64,000 nucleotides of DNA from Didymella arachidicola. Taxonomy: Eukaryota; Ascomycota; Dothideomycetes; Pleosporales; Didymellaceae. A program made the translations under genes and the position numbers. Below the pieces are notes generated by a model. That model did not search any database and was not told the origin of the DNA. It saw only the letters and a list, made by a program, of their open reading frames with translations. This document shows, one piece after another, positions 47,833-57,824 of the stretch (positions are counted from its first letter, which is position 1; every line of letters begins with the position of its first letter). The stretch covers positions 124,001 through 188,000 of the forward strand of contig CM049999.1 of the NCBI GenBank assembly GCA_016630955.3. The letters run 5' to 3'.

Positions 47833-48354
47833 TCACTCAGTGAACGCCATTTCGTATTGCTGGAGTAAAACCCTACGCGCGTATCGGTCGTTATTGCTTG
47901 TCTGCATTCTGGAGAAATCTGTGGCTTTGTACGTCTTTAGCCATGTTTGAAGCGAGCAGAACGTTTGATTATGGTTGTCAAGATTCTGGAGCCGATTACT
48001 CCGTTTTGTCGCACTCGTGCGGTGGAATTTTCGTGAGATGAGCAAAAGGGCGTGAACATGTTTGTTCAATGTGTATAGTGCTGCTTCGATCGACCGGAGG
48101 GCGTGTGTTGGCACATCTTCCTCAGAAGATTGCACAACAATGTCCAAACCAGGTGCTTTCATCCCCAAGAGCTGCGAATCGAGGTGGAACAAAGCAAATC
48201 CCTGCAGAATCTTGACCTGATCAGAACTTATACCAAAATCTCGCTTCAGCAATGTTGTATCCTGCATGTCGATCCATAAGCGACAATGGGCATCCTTCAG
48301 CAGCCGCAGTTCGCTTTGCAAGTGCATCTCAGCCTGCTGTAGCGCGCACCTCAA
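47833..48354 (-). pseudogene. C-terminal part of a split Zn2Cys6 regulator gene
   Basis: 173-residue minus-strand frame with the look of the helical middle/C-terminal region of fungal C6 regulators (ILQGFALFHLDSQLLGMKAP; SIEAALYTLNKHVHALLLIS; LQTWLKTYKATDFSRM). It ends in TGA at 47833. Beyond it the same frame stays open for about 70 codons (to about 47620), so the stop may be acquired. The N-terminal zinc cluster lies at 50855-51071 on the same strand, beyond an AT-rich and transposon insertion. The link between the two parts is inference from order, strand and family. Confidence 0.5.
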
Positions 48355-48521
48355 GGTTATTAATTAGTTCAGGATATAGTGTCGCATTAGTAATCCGCTA
48401 CTACTGGGCTATTAGACTGTAATAGATAAGTGTCGCACGGTTGGGTGCGGGGGTTGTAGGTGTGGAATCTTGAGAAGAGTGTGTATATTCTTTTCTTGTT
48501 TTAACAGCATAGCTCAGCTTA

Positions 48522-50621
48522 CCGAGTCCGTGCGCGTGACGCCCACCATCGCGTAACGCCCCGCTAAGCAAATCGCACCCCATCTTCAACACCCCATAGC
48601 TCAGTCAATATGGACTCAATTCAAGAAGCGGCTACAGAATTCGATTTGCGCAATCATAAAGAACAACTTTCATACACAAAGTTTGCTAAAGCAAAGGGAG
48701 TTGATCGGTCTACGTTAGCGCGGAGGCACAAAGGGGTTTCAACTTCTAGGGAGGTCAAAGCAGTTAACCAACGGAAACTCAACAACACTGAAGAACAAGA
48801 GCTTATTAAGCTTATTAATAAGCTTACTGAGGACGGATTCCCTCCTAACAGGCTTCAAATCCGAAATTACGCGTCTAAAGTAGCTGGTAGCAGCGTCTCT
48901 GATAGCTGGGTTACTCGCTTCCTCCACCGTCACACAGCTGAACTGGTCACCAAATGGGCAACAGGGAAGGATCGCAATCGCCACCAAGCTGACTCAGGGG
49001 CTTCTTTTGAGGCCTACTTCACACTTCTACACAGCAAGATAGCTGAGTACAGCATTGAGCCTCAGCACATGTACAATATGGATGAGAAGGGCTTCATGAT
49101 CGGGGTACTTGAACGTGCAAAACGAGTGTTCTCCCGGCCACTGTGGGACAGCAAGCAAGTCAGAGGTACTCTCCAAGACGGCTCACGGGAGTGGATCACG
49201 CTTATTGCTTGCATAAGTGCCTCAGGGGAAGCCCTGCCAGCAAGCCTCATATACCCAGCAGCCAATCAAGCTATATACTCAGGCTGGGTGGAGGATATCA
49301 AGCCAGGGGAACACTCAGTCTTTGTCAGCTCATCTAGTACAGGCTGGAGCAACAACGAGATAGCTCTTGCCTGGCTTGAACAGGTGTTCGATCGCGCTAC
49401 TAAGGCCACAGCACGGAGAAAGTATCGTCTTTTGATACTTGACGGCCACGGGAGCCACGTTACCCCTGACTTTATTGAGTACGCCAACCAACGCAAGATA
49501 CTCGTGATGATCCTTCCCCCTCACTCAACACACAGGCTCCAGCCACTGGACGTTTGCCTGTTCTCACCTCTGGCACGAGCATACTCAAATGAGCTTACGC
49601 AGTTCCTCCAAAGCAGTCAGGGGACCTCTCCAGTCACTAAATCAAACTTCTTACACCTGTTCTGGGCGGCGTGGCAGAGCTCATTTCAGGAGTCAACAAT
49701 CGTCAACTCCTTTGCAGCCACAGGGATATGGCCCCCTGACGCCTCTGCTGTACTCAAACAAGTCAACAACACTTATACAGACAAAGAAGAACAATCAGGA
49801 GCTCTTAGACCAACAGACTGGAGGCGTATAAGGCAGGTACTTAAGGATCATGTGAAGGAACCTGACAGTGAGGCAGTGCGGGAGCTGACAGGGGCAATTC
49901 ACTCTCTTACTGCCCAGGTTGAGCTGCTTACTGAGCAGAACAAAGGCCTGCAGGAGTCTCTTGCACACAGGAAGAAGCACAATAAGAAGAGTAAGCCCCT
50001 GAGTCTCCAACAGCGGAAGGAGTACCAAAGTCAACCTGTATTTTGGTCTCCTCGGAAGGTCAGAGAGGCACACTATCGTCGGAAGATCAATGAGCAAGAA
50101 CAGGAGGAGCAGCATCTTCAAAAGCTACGTCAGAAGCAAGAGCAAGTAGCAATTAAGCTTCAGAGAGCAAGAGAGGCTCAGGAGAAGCGTACAGAGCGTG
50201 AGAGAGCTAAGGAGGTGAGGGTGCAGGAGAAGGCTAAGAAGGCAGCTGAAGCGCAGCGTCAAAGGGACGCTCGTCAAGCTACTACTGCTATCCAATTATC
50301 CCAAAAGGGTAAGCGTAAAGCCTTAAAAGCTACCTCAGGTAGCAATAAGCGTCAGAAACAAGCTGGTGATGCTGGTGGTGCGAAAGAAGCCCCTGAGGCA
50401 CCCTCAGCTCCTCCACCAGTCACTACTCGCCGCGGACGCAACGTTAGGCTTCCAAGTAAATACAAGTAGCACAAGTAGTTCACATAGGTCTATTTACTAC
50501 TCTACTACAATATTATACAATATTTGCTGTTGTTGGTGGCTCAGTAACCTTATTTTTCAACAAGTCGATAGGATCTCAGCGGGGCGTTACGCGATGGTGG
50601 GCGTCACGCGCACGGACTCGG
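48522..50621 (+). mobile_element. DDE-3 copy b: complete transposon (2100 bp)
   Basis: Same length, TIRs and, as far as I can compare, the same sequence as copy a (18170-20269). TA duplications are at 48520-48521 and 50622-50623. Inserted into the 159-bp element, copy B. Confidence 0.96.
48610..50469 (+). CDS. DDE transposase with long basic C-terminal tail (DDE-3b)
   Basis: 619 residues, identical in translation to the copy at 18258-20117: helix-turn-helix, D158/D278/D314 catalytic triad with 35 residues between the last two, charged coiled coil, and RGRN-type basic tail. Two identical open copies 30 kb apart imply very recent movement and no RIP since then. Confidence 0.94.
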   Translation: MDSIQEAATEFDLRNHKEQLSYTKFAKAKGVDRSTLARRHKGVSTSREVKAVNQRKLNNTEEQELIKLINKLTEDGFPPNRLQIRNYASKVAGSSVSDSWVTRFLHRHTAELVTKWATGKDRNRHQADSGASFEAYFTLLHSKIAEYSIEPQHMYNMDEKGFMIGVLERAKRVFSRPLWDSKQVRGTLQDGSREWITLIACISASGEALPASLIYPAANQAIYSGWVEDIKPGEHSVFVSSSSTGWSNNEIALAWLEQVFDRATKATARRKYRLLILDGHGSHVTPDFIEYANQRKILVMILPPHSTHRLQPLDVCLFSPLARAYSNELTQFLQSSQGTSPVTKSNFLHLFWAAWQSSFQESTIVNSFAATGIWPPDASAVLKQVNNTYTDKEEQSGALRPTDWRRIRQVLKDHVKEPDSEAVRELTGAIHSLTAQVELLTEQNKGLQESLAHRKKHNKKSKPLSLQQRKEYQSQPVFWSPRKVREAHYRRKINEQEQEEQHLQKLRQKQEQVAIKLQRAREAQEKRTERERAKEVRVQEKAKKAAEAQRQRDARQATTAIQLSQKGKRKALKATSGSNKRQKQAGDAGGAKEAPEAPSAPPPVTTRRGRNVRLPSKYK

Positions 50622-50696
50622 TATATCTAGGCTCTTGCGCGGCACGATTAGTAACACATTTTAGGTTCGCGACAGCGCTTAGCCTGCGACAATAAG

Positions 50697-50856
50697 CGTA
50701 GCCCTATTCTAGGTATAGTTATATTAAGATCTATCCTTCTATTATAAGCACTCTAATGTTATATAAGATATTATAAAGAAGCTTGTTCTAAATAAAAAAC
50801 AACTAGCTAGAATATTAGCTAAACTCTCTTTATTATACACTATAGTATTAATAGCA
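50697..50856. repeat. AT-rich, RIP-like block
   Basis: About 160 bp dominated by TA, AG and CT steps, with few CpA/TpG, like the LINE relic blocks. Its source is not recognised. It interrupts the regulator gene just after the zinc-cluster exon. Confidence 0.55.
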
Positions 50857-51071
50857 CTGATGGTATCTACCCCCTCCTCCGCCCCAGATGATGTAGGTCT
50901 CGCATACACGACCAGTGGAGCGACACCGTTGGCAAACGGGCTTGAGCTCGTCACACTTCACTTTTCCAACCCTGTCCAGTGACGAGCTCTCCTCGGCGAA
51001 TAATAAGGCCGACCAGCTTGCCTGCAAGAAGCACATCCTGACCGAACTGTCTTGCGCGTTCCAACGGCCAT
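50855..51071 (-). pseudogene. N-terminal zinc cluster of a split Zn2Cys6 regulator gene
   Basis: Exon 1 (51022-51071) begins ATG and ends in the first Cys pair (SGCASC). Exon 2 starts at 50971 and gives a perfect C-X2-C-X6-C-X6-C-X2-C-X6-C cluster (VGKVKCDELKPVCQRCRSTG, then RVC) followed by the typical IWGGGG. The 50-nt intron 50972-51021 begins GCAAGC and ends ACAG, a GC-AG intron; no GT gives the right spacing. The frame then dies in AT-rich DNA. DNA-binding regulator of unknown targets, presumably inactivated. Confidence 0.75.
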
Positions 51072-51563
51072 CACAGCGGCGCATACACAGAACGACCAAT
51101 GCTGAATGTCAAATCGAAGAGATGGTCACCCATGAGATATCGAAGGGGAAGTAACAGCTTGTGTATACTCAGCGTGGTACGAGGGTGTAAAACGGACTTC
51201 CCACGCTGTTCTCATTGGATAGCTCGCTCCAGTGCGACTATGATTGGCCAGAGGCGCTGGCGTAATCCTCCTTCCGCCACGCTTGTACGGTCGCACAACA
51301 TAGCTACTGCTTAAAAACTGTTGAAGATAAGAGTCTCTCAATACGCTGCAACCCTTGCTTAGTCACTTTCTGCGGTTTCAACATAATCGTCACTCCTCCA
51401 CATCCCTAATTACTCATCAAAGTACAGCAGCATACTCTCCCCTTGATGAACTGCCTACATCCACTTCCTGCACCCGCAATGTCTCACAACCAGCAAATAA
51501 AAAACCATGACAGAAGCGGCGTGGGGATCGTTACTCTTCAAAGCATCTTCGCACTCAGTCTTC
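51072..51563. other. Intergenic
   Basis: Upstream region of the split regulator and downstream region of the Pro-rich gene. CCAAT-like and AT-rich stretches occur, but nothing can be assigned. Confidence 0.4.
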
Positions 51564-52349
51564 CTACTCCCAAATCACAATATCATGTTCCCGCATCCAC
51601 CGCTTATACTCCTCCGGATACGGCACAAGATACGGCCCAATCAGCAATCCATCATTGAACAAGCCCGCATACGTAGTCCCGCCAGATATCCACTTGTAGA
51701 GGCCCCCACCGCCCGGCCCCAGCATCTCCCCGTTAATCGCCACATCCCCCGAATCAAGAAACGCCCAGTCATACGCCCTGTCAATCGCGCGCCCTGCTTC
51801 GATGACCTCAGGGCTCGGGGAGTCGGGCTGAGGAGCGGGCATCGCGGTTGGGAGTGTGCCGGATGGATCTTCGGGCGAGTCTGCGGGTGCAGAGGAGAGG
51901 ATCGGGAAGCCCCCCTGAGGTGCGGACATCAGGTATATGGGTTGGGGTAGCCAGATTTCTGGCTCGAACCAGCTAGAAAAGTCGGCCCAGAATGGTTCTG
52001 GTTCCGTGGGATATGGGTCTAGGGGAGACTCGAACGGTGGGTCGAGAGTTGGGGGGTCGAGCGTTGTAGGGTCGAGGTCTGCTGCTGAGGACGGATCCAG
52101 CTGGCCCATGCTTATGTCTTGAGTCGGCAATTCTGGAGGGACGGGGTCTGGTGTGAAGGGCGGATCCGTCAGGGGCTGATACGTTGGTGAGATTGCGAAG
52201 TTGGTGGGCTGTGCTGGAGCGAGATCCGGTGACTCGATCAGCGGTTCGATGACAGGCAAAGCTTGGATATTGGGCGTTGGCCACACGACACTGGCTTGAT
52301 ACAGCGTCGGTATAGCAGTAGATGATAGGAGATTTGCAGCGACGGCCAT
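51564..52349 (-). CDS. Pro-rich protein of unknown function
   Basis: 261 residues from the ATG at 52349. Residues 20-170 are rich in Pro, Asp, Thr and Ser and contain short repeats (DPTTLDPPTLDPPFESPLDP). The last 90 residues look folded (EAGRAIDRAYDWAFLDSGDV, GGGLYKWISGGTTYAGLFND). There is no clear signal peptide or membrane span. I do not recognise the family. Codon usage and length suggest a real gene, but an alternative start or intron cannot be excluded. Confidence 0.55.
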   Translation of the reverse strand: MAVAANLLSSTAIPTLYQASVVWPTPNIQALPVIEPLIESPDLAPAQPTNFAISPTYQPLTDPPFTPDPVPPELPTQDISMGQLDPSSAADLDPTTLDPPTLDPPFESPLDPYPTEPEPFWADFSSWFEPEIWLPQPIYLMSAPQGGFPILSSAPADSPEDPSGTLPTAMPAPQPDSPSPEVIEAGRAIDRAYDWAFLDSGDVAINGEMLGPGGGGLYKWISGGTTYAGLFNDGLLIGPYLVPYPEEYKRWMREHDIVIWE

Positions 52350-53362
52350 GATGAAGGGTACGCTTTTACCAGACGAGGCAGTGGCAGAGTGGTGAGCCGG
52401 AAGACTGGAGATGACGGCGCTGACGTTGCTGTGACTCTGTAGGACGTACTTGGCTCGGAAGATACTCTAACGATTGCAGACATCAAATTGAAATAAGCGT
52501 GGGGAACCACCTTTAGCTAAGGCGCAGTTATTATCTTGAATATGCTTCGACAGGGGGCTGCTCGAAAGCAGTCGGCTACATCACATTCTTCGCCTAATCA
52601 GAAACGCCAAGTCGTCGGAATGTGTAAGCCGATCAATCGTCGTGCAGGTTGAGTTGCTCACAGATGCCGGTGCATGGGGACCGCCAATGAAAATTTCAAA
52701 TAGGTGCGTTCTTTGCAGTTTCCTGGATCTGTGCTTCTGTCACCTGATGAGTATGTGCATCATGTCCGCTTAAACATACTACATGAAGAGTCATGCATCG
52801 GCGCAAAGACTTCTCTGATGATGACTGGCCTTAGGGTGGTAGCGTGTGTTACTGCCAATCGCGTTCCACATCTTTTTGGACAGCGTGTAAGATTTTCAGA
52901 ATGTACAGACCTCCAAGAAATTGATGTCACGGCTTTAGACCTATGTCACTACATCTAGGAGCAGAGTGTCACGTACAAGGAACCTTTCTGGGAAGGAGAA
53001 TATTTCCACGACTTGAATGGAACCCAGACTGGCCATGAGCTTTGAGATGTCATATCGTCGAGATGCTGAAGGCTGGCACCATCATGCTGTGAATCTTGAA
53101 GTCATGACAGATCATAGGCTAATTTCGCGCTAGTCTTTTTAAGCAGTTCCGACAAATGAGAACCAGTCGCTTGGTAAAAAAAGCCGCCCTGGCGATGGCG
53201 AGGCCATCCCAGGGATTGACGAGTCTCAATTGTCAGAAGTATCGATGCTTACAGAAAAAAGGCGATTATATCCCTCGCACGCCGGCGACGCTCATAAGCG
53301 CGGGTATCACAACCTCATCACATCCTATACAAAAGAGCCTAAATCCTCCTCTTTGACCCCGC
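52350..53362. other. Intergenic, 1.0 kb
   Basis: Between the start of the Pro-rich gene and the 3' end of the STE3 gene. No frame longer than about 85 codons, no repeat and no RNA gene recognised. Confidence 0.5.
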
Positions 53363-54909
53363 TCAAGACCACAACATCCACTTGTCTGCGCTCTTCCGCT
53401 CAGCGTTATCGCGCACTTCCTCATCGACCTTGACTTCGCGGAACACCACGACGCCCACAGGCTCGCTGTTACGGCGACTGCATGGTGCCTCGGACGCCCA
53501 AGCGCGCGCTGAAAAGCCCTCGGTGACGGTTATGGTTTCAGCAGCGTCCTTCTCGTCGGCCAATGGAGAAGTTGAAGACCTCTGCGAGAAGAGAGGTAGG
53601 ATAGTCGTGGGACGTGCGTTGCGTGAGAAGAGGGCCTTGAGCAGTGAGGGGCTGGCTGCGGGTGATTCGTGATCAGTGAGGACGGGTGTAGTACTTGAGA
53701 CGGAGCGGAGGGTTGTGCCCATATTATCCAACGCGACGGAGTCGTTACGTGTGCTGACAAAGGTGCTTCCTCCGAATAAGCTGAACTGAGGGCTACCCTT
53801 GGAGAGGTAGCTCTTCGCTTTGCTGAAACACGACGACGTCCATGTACGCGCTGAGATGAAGCTGCTCGGTGTGCTGGAGCCGCTCTCGCGCATGACGTAT
53901 AGACTTGGGAAAATTTTGCCCAGCCCGATGGCGAGCAGCATCCTTTTGTAGGTATTGTACGCATCCGTACCAGTGCCAAAGAGCAGGAAGGCGACGTAAC
54001 CCATCGCGATCTGACCCCATTTGTCGATGTGAACCTCGCCTCCAGAAGGGAATGTGAAGATGGTGCCAGGGGAATACGTATAGTCGCCACCGCTCAAGAC
54101 CATCTCGTTGCAATAGTACCAGAATGGGTACATGGAGTAGGGCACGACGACGACGAGGAACACCATGCACATCAGGAACAGGCGGAGGAAACGCGAACGA
54201 GTAGTGTTGCGGGCTGTGACAAGACGGGAGAACTCGCGGCGGTAACGATAGAGGCGAACGAGAAGCAAGACTGGACCTAGTTAGTATACGGTGAGAAGAT
54301 GGGTATTCAGAGCTTACCTGCGTAGTAGAGCACTACCATCATAGTGACCGGCATCCAGATGACGATCAAGAACAAACTACGCATGTTCGGTCGGTAGGCA
54401 GAGATGCAGCCCTCGATGCCCCAGAGGTTGTACCGGGCAGACTGCGATGGTATGTAGAGCAAGATGATGATGAGAGGATAGCCCCAGCACCAGCCCGCCT
54501 CGATGAGTTGGCCCCTCAGCTTACTACTCCTGCTGAGCGAGACGGTAATGTTGCGCGTGTCCATGACTTTAGCGAGTCTCCGTAGGATCATTGCCACAGA
54601 TGCTCCCAGGGCAACCTGGGCTCCAATCTGGATGCGAACATTGATATCACACCAGACCCGACCGTCCCACCAGTCAGCGATGTTGTCGCGGCCCCAGATG
54701 AGGGGATTGATGCCGAGCGAGAAATTGCAGAGAATGATCCAGAGGACGAGTGAACCAGCTGCGACATTTCGCTGGGAGATGTGCCAGACGAGTGGCGCTA
54801 CGCACAGCAGCCAGGAGCCCCAGGCGAGTGTGGAGAAGAGGATAGCGATGGGGTAGATCTTGCCGGTGTCATTGTACTCTCCAAGATACTCTGGTATTTC
54901 GACAGGCAT
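53363..54909 (-). CDS. STE3: STE3-type pheromone receptor (seven-helix GPCR)
   Basis: Two exons, 54318-54909 and 53363-54270, 499 residues. The intron of 47 nt has TACTAAC before its end; a nearer AG would give 41 nt in the same frame. Seven hydrophobic helices are visible: IYPIAILFSTLAWGSWLLC, GSLVLWIILCNFSLGINPLI, the region after VWCDINVRIQIGAQVALGAS, WGYPLIIILLYIP, FLIVIWMPVTMMVVLYYA, FLMCMVFLVVVVPYSMYPFW and MGYVAFLLFGTGTDAYNTYK. The cytoplasmic loop holds RLYRYRREFSRL. This is the a-factor-type pheromone receptor that signals through the heterotrimeric G protein during mating. A Ser-rich tail of about 200 residues is the likely site of phosphorylation. The frame is open upstream of the ATG, so an extra 5' exon is possible. 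Confidence 0.9.
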
Positions 54910-56062
54910 ATTGTTTGCGAAGTCGAAGCGGTCGAACAGGGAACGGGAATCGATCAGGATCTTGATGGCTCCACCGGCTGCGGGGAACGTGGCGTCAGCG
55001 GCTATGAATCTGTGACTGCTGCCAGAATGTCGTTGGTGTCTGGGCCTTGGAAGTTTGGTATGACTGAGGTCTGAGCGCTCTTTGTTCGATGAGAGGGCTG
55101 GGTCAGAAACTGACTTGATGATTTGAGTAGTTGAGAGAAGTGGTTGATAGAAAGACAACCAGGACCGCCGTCAACAGGTGTGATCAGCTTCGCTGCCCCA
55201 TAACTTCTCCTCATAATTAAACTGTCTTGACTGAATAGCTGTCTCAGTTGTCAATACCGCTCAATAGCGACGGTAGGTTGTTGCACAGGTCGGGTAGGTG
55301 AAAGTAAGTTTATCACGTCCAAAGCAAGCAGCTCGCCGACAGATCTCGCGGCGACAGCAGCATTGTATGGAGGATGTTCGACAGCAATGCCGGGGTCTTA
55401 CCCAGCGCCATGGTTGATGTGTGTTCTGGGCTGGTGTTGGGGCAGAGGGGTCCTAGCGTGGGCTCGCCAGAACAGGTCCTCAATAGGGCCTGAATACAAT
55501 TTTGTTGATGCGCTCGCCAGCGGCAAACGGAGATGTGAAAAAGAAATTCCACTGATGCAGAAAAACAGACGTTTGATGCCGTGAAGTCGCAGTCCGGACC
55601 GAAAATGAGCCGGTGCAGGCGTCTGCACTCTGCACTACTGTGCACGACGTGAACGAAATGCAGGTGGCCGCACTGAGAGACACAAGAATCCCCAGGTGGT
55701 ACGAGACACGACAAGAGCGTGTTGTAATCGGCGCACTGAATGTGGTCAAAGACGGTGTCGGGGATGAAGATGTTCGGGAGAGGGATGGGGTATACAATTG
55801 TCCCGAACCGGCAAGCGCGTGACGTAAACACAAGCGTTGTGGCGTCCCGAGGTAGAGAATGCACGGCACGCGAAGCCGTTCGTGACGATACGTAGACATG
55901 ACAGCGACTCGGGCGTCGCCCATGGCCACGCCGACCACGTCCGACCTCCGCCCTCCGCACAGCTGCCAACGGCCACACACACGAGGGCTGGAAGGTTGAT
56001 GCCACGGCGCATTGGGCTCCCACTACCTAGGTATTGGCCGTCGAGAAGGCGTCCACGGCACC
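54910..56062. other. Divergent intergenic region, 1.15 kb
   Basis: Shared upstream DNA of the STE3 gene (minus) and the membrane-protein gene (plus). Several overlapping open frames occur on both strands, but none shows coding character. The frame upstream of the STE3 ATG remains open to about 55158 and could include a 5' exon. Confidence 0.45.
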
Positions 56063-57458
56063 ATGGAGGGCGCGCCTGCTGAGAGCAACGCGTCGGACCC
56101 CCGAATCCCCTCGCAGCTCCGCCAGAGGATGCTGAGCCGCGCGGCACCGTTCGCTGAGGGTGTGCAGTCGACACCGCCCCGCCCTCTGCGCCGCCGCAGC
56201 TCTGTGCTGTCGGACCTGTCGGACACGCGACACTCGATCCGATCGTCGACCGACAGCCTCGCCCAGAACGCAGATGGACTCGGCCAGGCGACTGCAGACG
56301 AGGACGGCCACCACTGGCTGTCCAGCCCTGTCGTCTTCGCCGTCGTCCCTGCCGTCGTCGGGCTGCTCTACCAGAACGGCGCCGCATTCCTGACCGATCT
56401 GTTCACGCTGGCGCTGGCGGCGTGGCTTCTGCACTGGTGCTGCACATGGCCCTGGTCCGTCTTGACCGGCACGCTGCGCAGTACACGGCTGACGAGCAAC
56501 CAGGACTTGGTACTATTCTGCGCAGCAGCAGCGCCACATCGAGCCTGAGGAGACGCCGTTCGACGACACCATCCACGAAGAAGGCGACGAGGACGCCGAT
56601 TTTGATCACGACGACAACGCAGAATCGAGCGCGGAAGAGACGAAAGCGAACGAGGACCCGGCCACTGCGACGGCCACGGCGGCACAGCTCCAAGCCCGTC
56701 AGGCGCTGAGGCAGGAAGAGCGCATGGCGTTCGCTGCCTGCATCCTTGCCCCCCTGGCCGGCGCGTACCTCCTGCACATCATCCGCGGGCAGCTCAGCCG
56801 CGCAGAGGTCCTGGTGTCGGACCTGAACCTTACTATATTCATCATGGTCGCCGAGATCCGGCCCATCATGCGCCTCATGAAGATGCAGCAGCAGCGCATG
56901 TTCCATCTCCAGCGCATTGTCAAGAGCGACCCTCGCGACCTGATCAACTCCAACCGTGTCGAGGCTATGGCGCAGCGACTTGCACTGCTTGAGGGAAGAC
57001 TCGAAGGGACCCCAGCGAACAGCCAGCTCGAGTCGGCACGCATTGCAGCAGAAGTGCGAGACAGCATGCAGACACAGCTCGACGCCATCATACGAGCCAT
57101 CCGCAAGTACGAGAAAAAGTCAATCGCGTCGTCAATACAGATTGAGGCGCGGTTCCACGAAGTCAACCTTCGCCTGCAGGACAGCCTGTCGTTGGCGGCG
57201 GCGGCGGCGAGGACCGGTCATCGTCCAGGGCTCATCTCTGCCATGGTCAGCTGGTCCATGAACACTACTACCAACGTTCTTCAGACCACGTGGGATCTTG
57301 TCTTGTTCCCTCTGCGCACTGCCCTGGCAGTCGCTATTCAGACCAAGTCATACTTTGTCAAGGATGGAGACCGTCAGTCGCGGACACGAGTCAGAGCGCA
57401 GGGAAGGGGCCATTCGTCAGTACCGACGTCTCGGGTGCATTCAAAAAGCTCACGGTGA
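56063..57458 (+). CDS. Predicted membrane protein with coiled coil, unknown function
   Basis: Two exons, 56063-56454 and 56504-57458, 448 residues. The 49-nt intron has GT...CTGAC...AG. The N-terminus is Ser/Arg-rich. Hydrophobic segments are SPVVFAVVPAVVGLLYQNGA, LFTLALAAWLLHWCC and AFAACILAPLAGAYLLHIIR, with a highly acidic loop (EEGDEDADFDHDDN) between them. Residues about 270-380 form a helical, coiled-coil-like region (VEAMAQRLALLEGRLEG...). The start is the ATG at 56063; an in-frame TTG upstream is rejected. The family is not recognised, though the layout looks like a conserved fungal organelle-membrane protein. Confidence 0.75.
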
Positions 57459-57824
57459 CACCACCTGCTGATACCTAATACACCTATTTCTCTGCTCAGT
57501 CTGGTTCTTTGCCTTGCTTGCTGAGGTCCGATTTCGCAACATATCTCCGAAGAGCTAATCTCGAAGTCATTGACTACAATCCCAGGTTTACAATCAGGTA
57601 CGCCTTATCTCAGATCCACTGCTTATGCAACCTCACGGCGATCATCCTCGGCTTTATCGCATCCAGTAATCCGGACCCTGACAACGTCAAGTCACCGCTC
57701 GTTGCTACCCCGCCCCCACTCACCAACGACATTCGACACCGTCGCGTGCAAGACACCTTCATCTCCTTTGCTGGGTCCTCGTTCCTTCTCTACTGTATTT
57801 TTTTGATCATTGACGCGTCTCGTC

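Larger units (their letters stand above)
48431..50691 (-). mobile_element. 159-bp TG...CA element, copy B (split by DDE-3b)
   Basis: On the minus strand it starts TGTCGCAGG at 50691 and ends TGCGACA at 48431, flanked by the 5-bp duplication ATAAG (48426-48430, 50692-50696 on plus). Without DDE-3b and one TA it is 159 bp, the same length as copy A and about 85% identical by eye. DDE-3b entered at the TA in CCTAGATATAAG. Confidence 0.78.

Noticed and set aside
55313..56023. 236-codon minus-strand frame upstream of the membrane-protein gene
   Set aside because: Cys/Ser/Arg-rich text without a domain, with overlapping frames of equal quality on both strands; probably non-coding.
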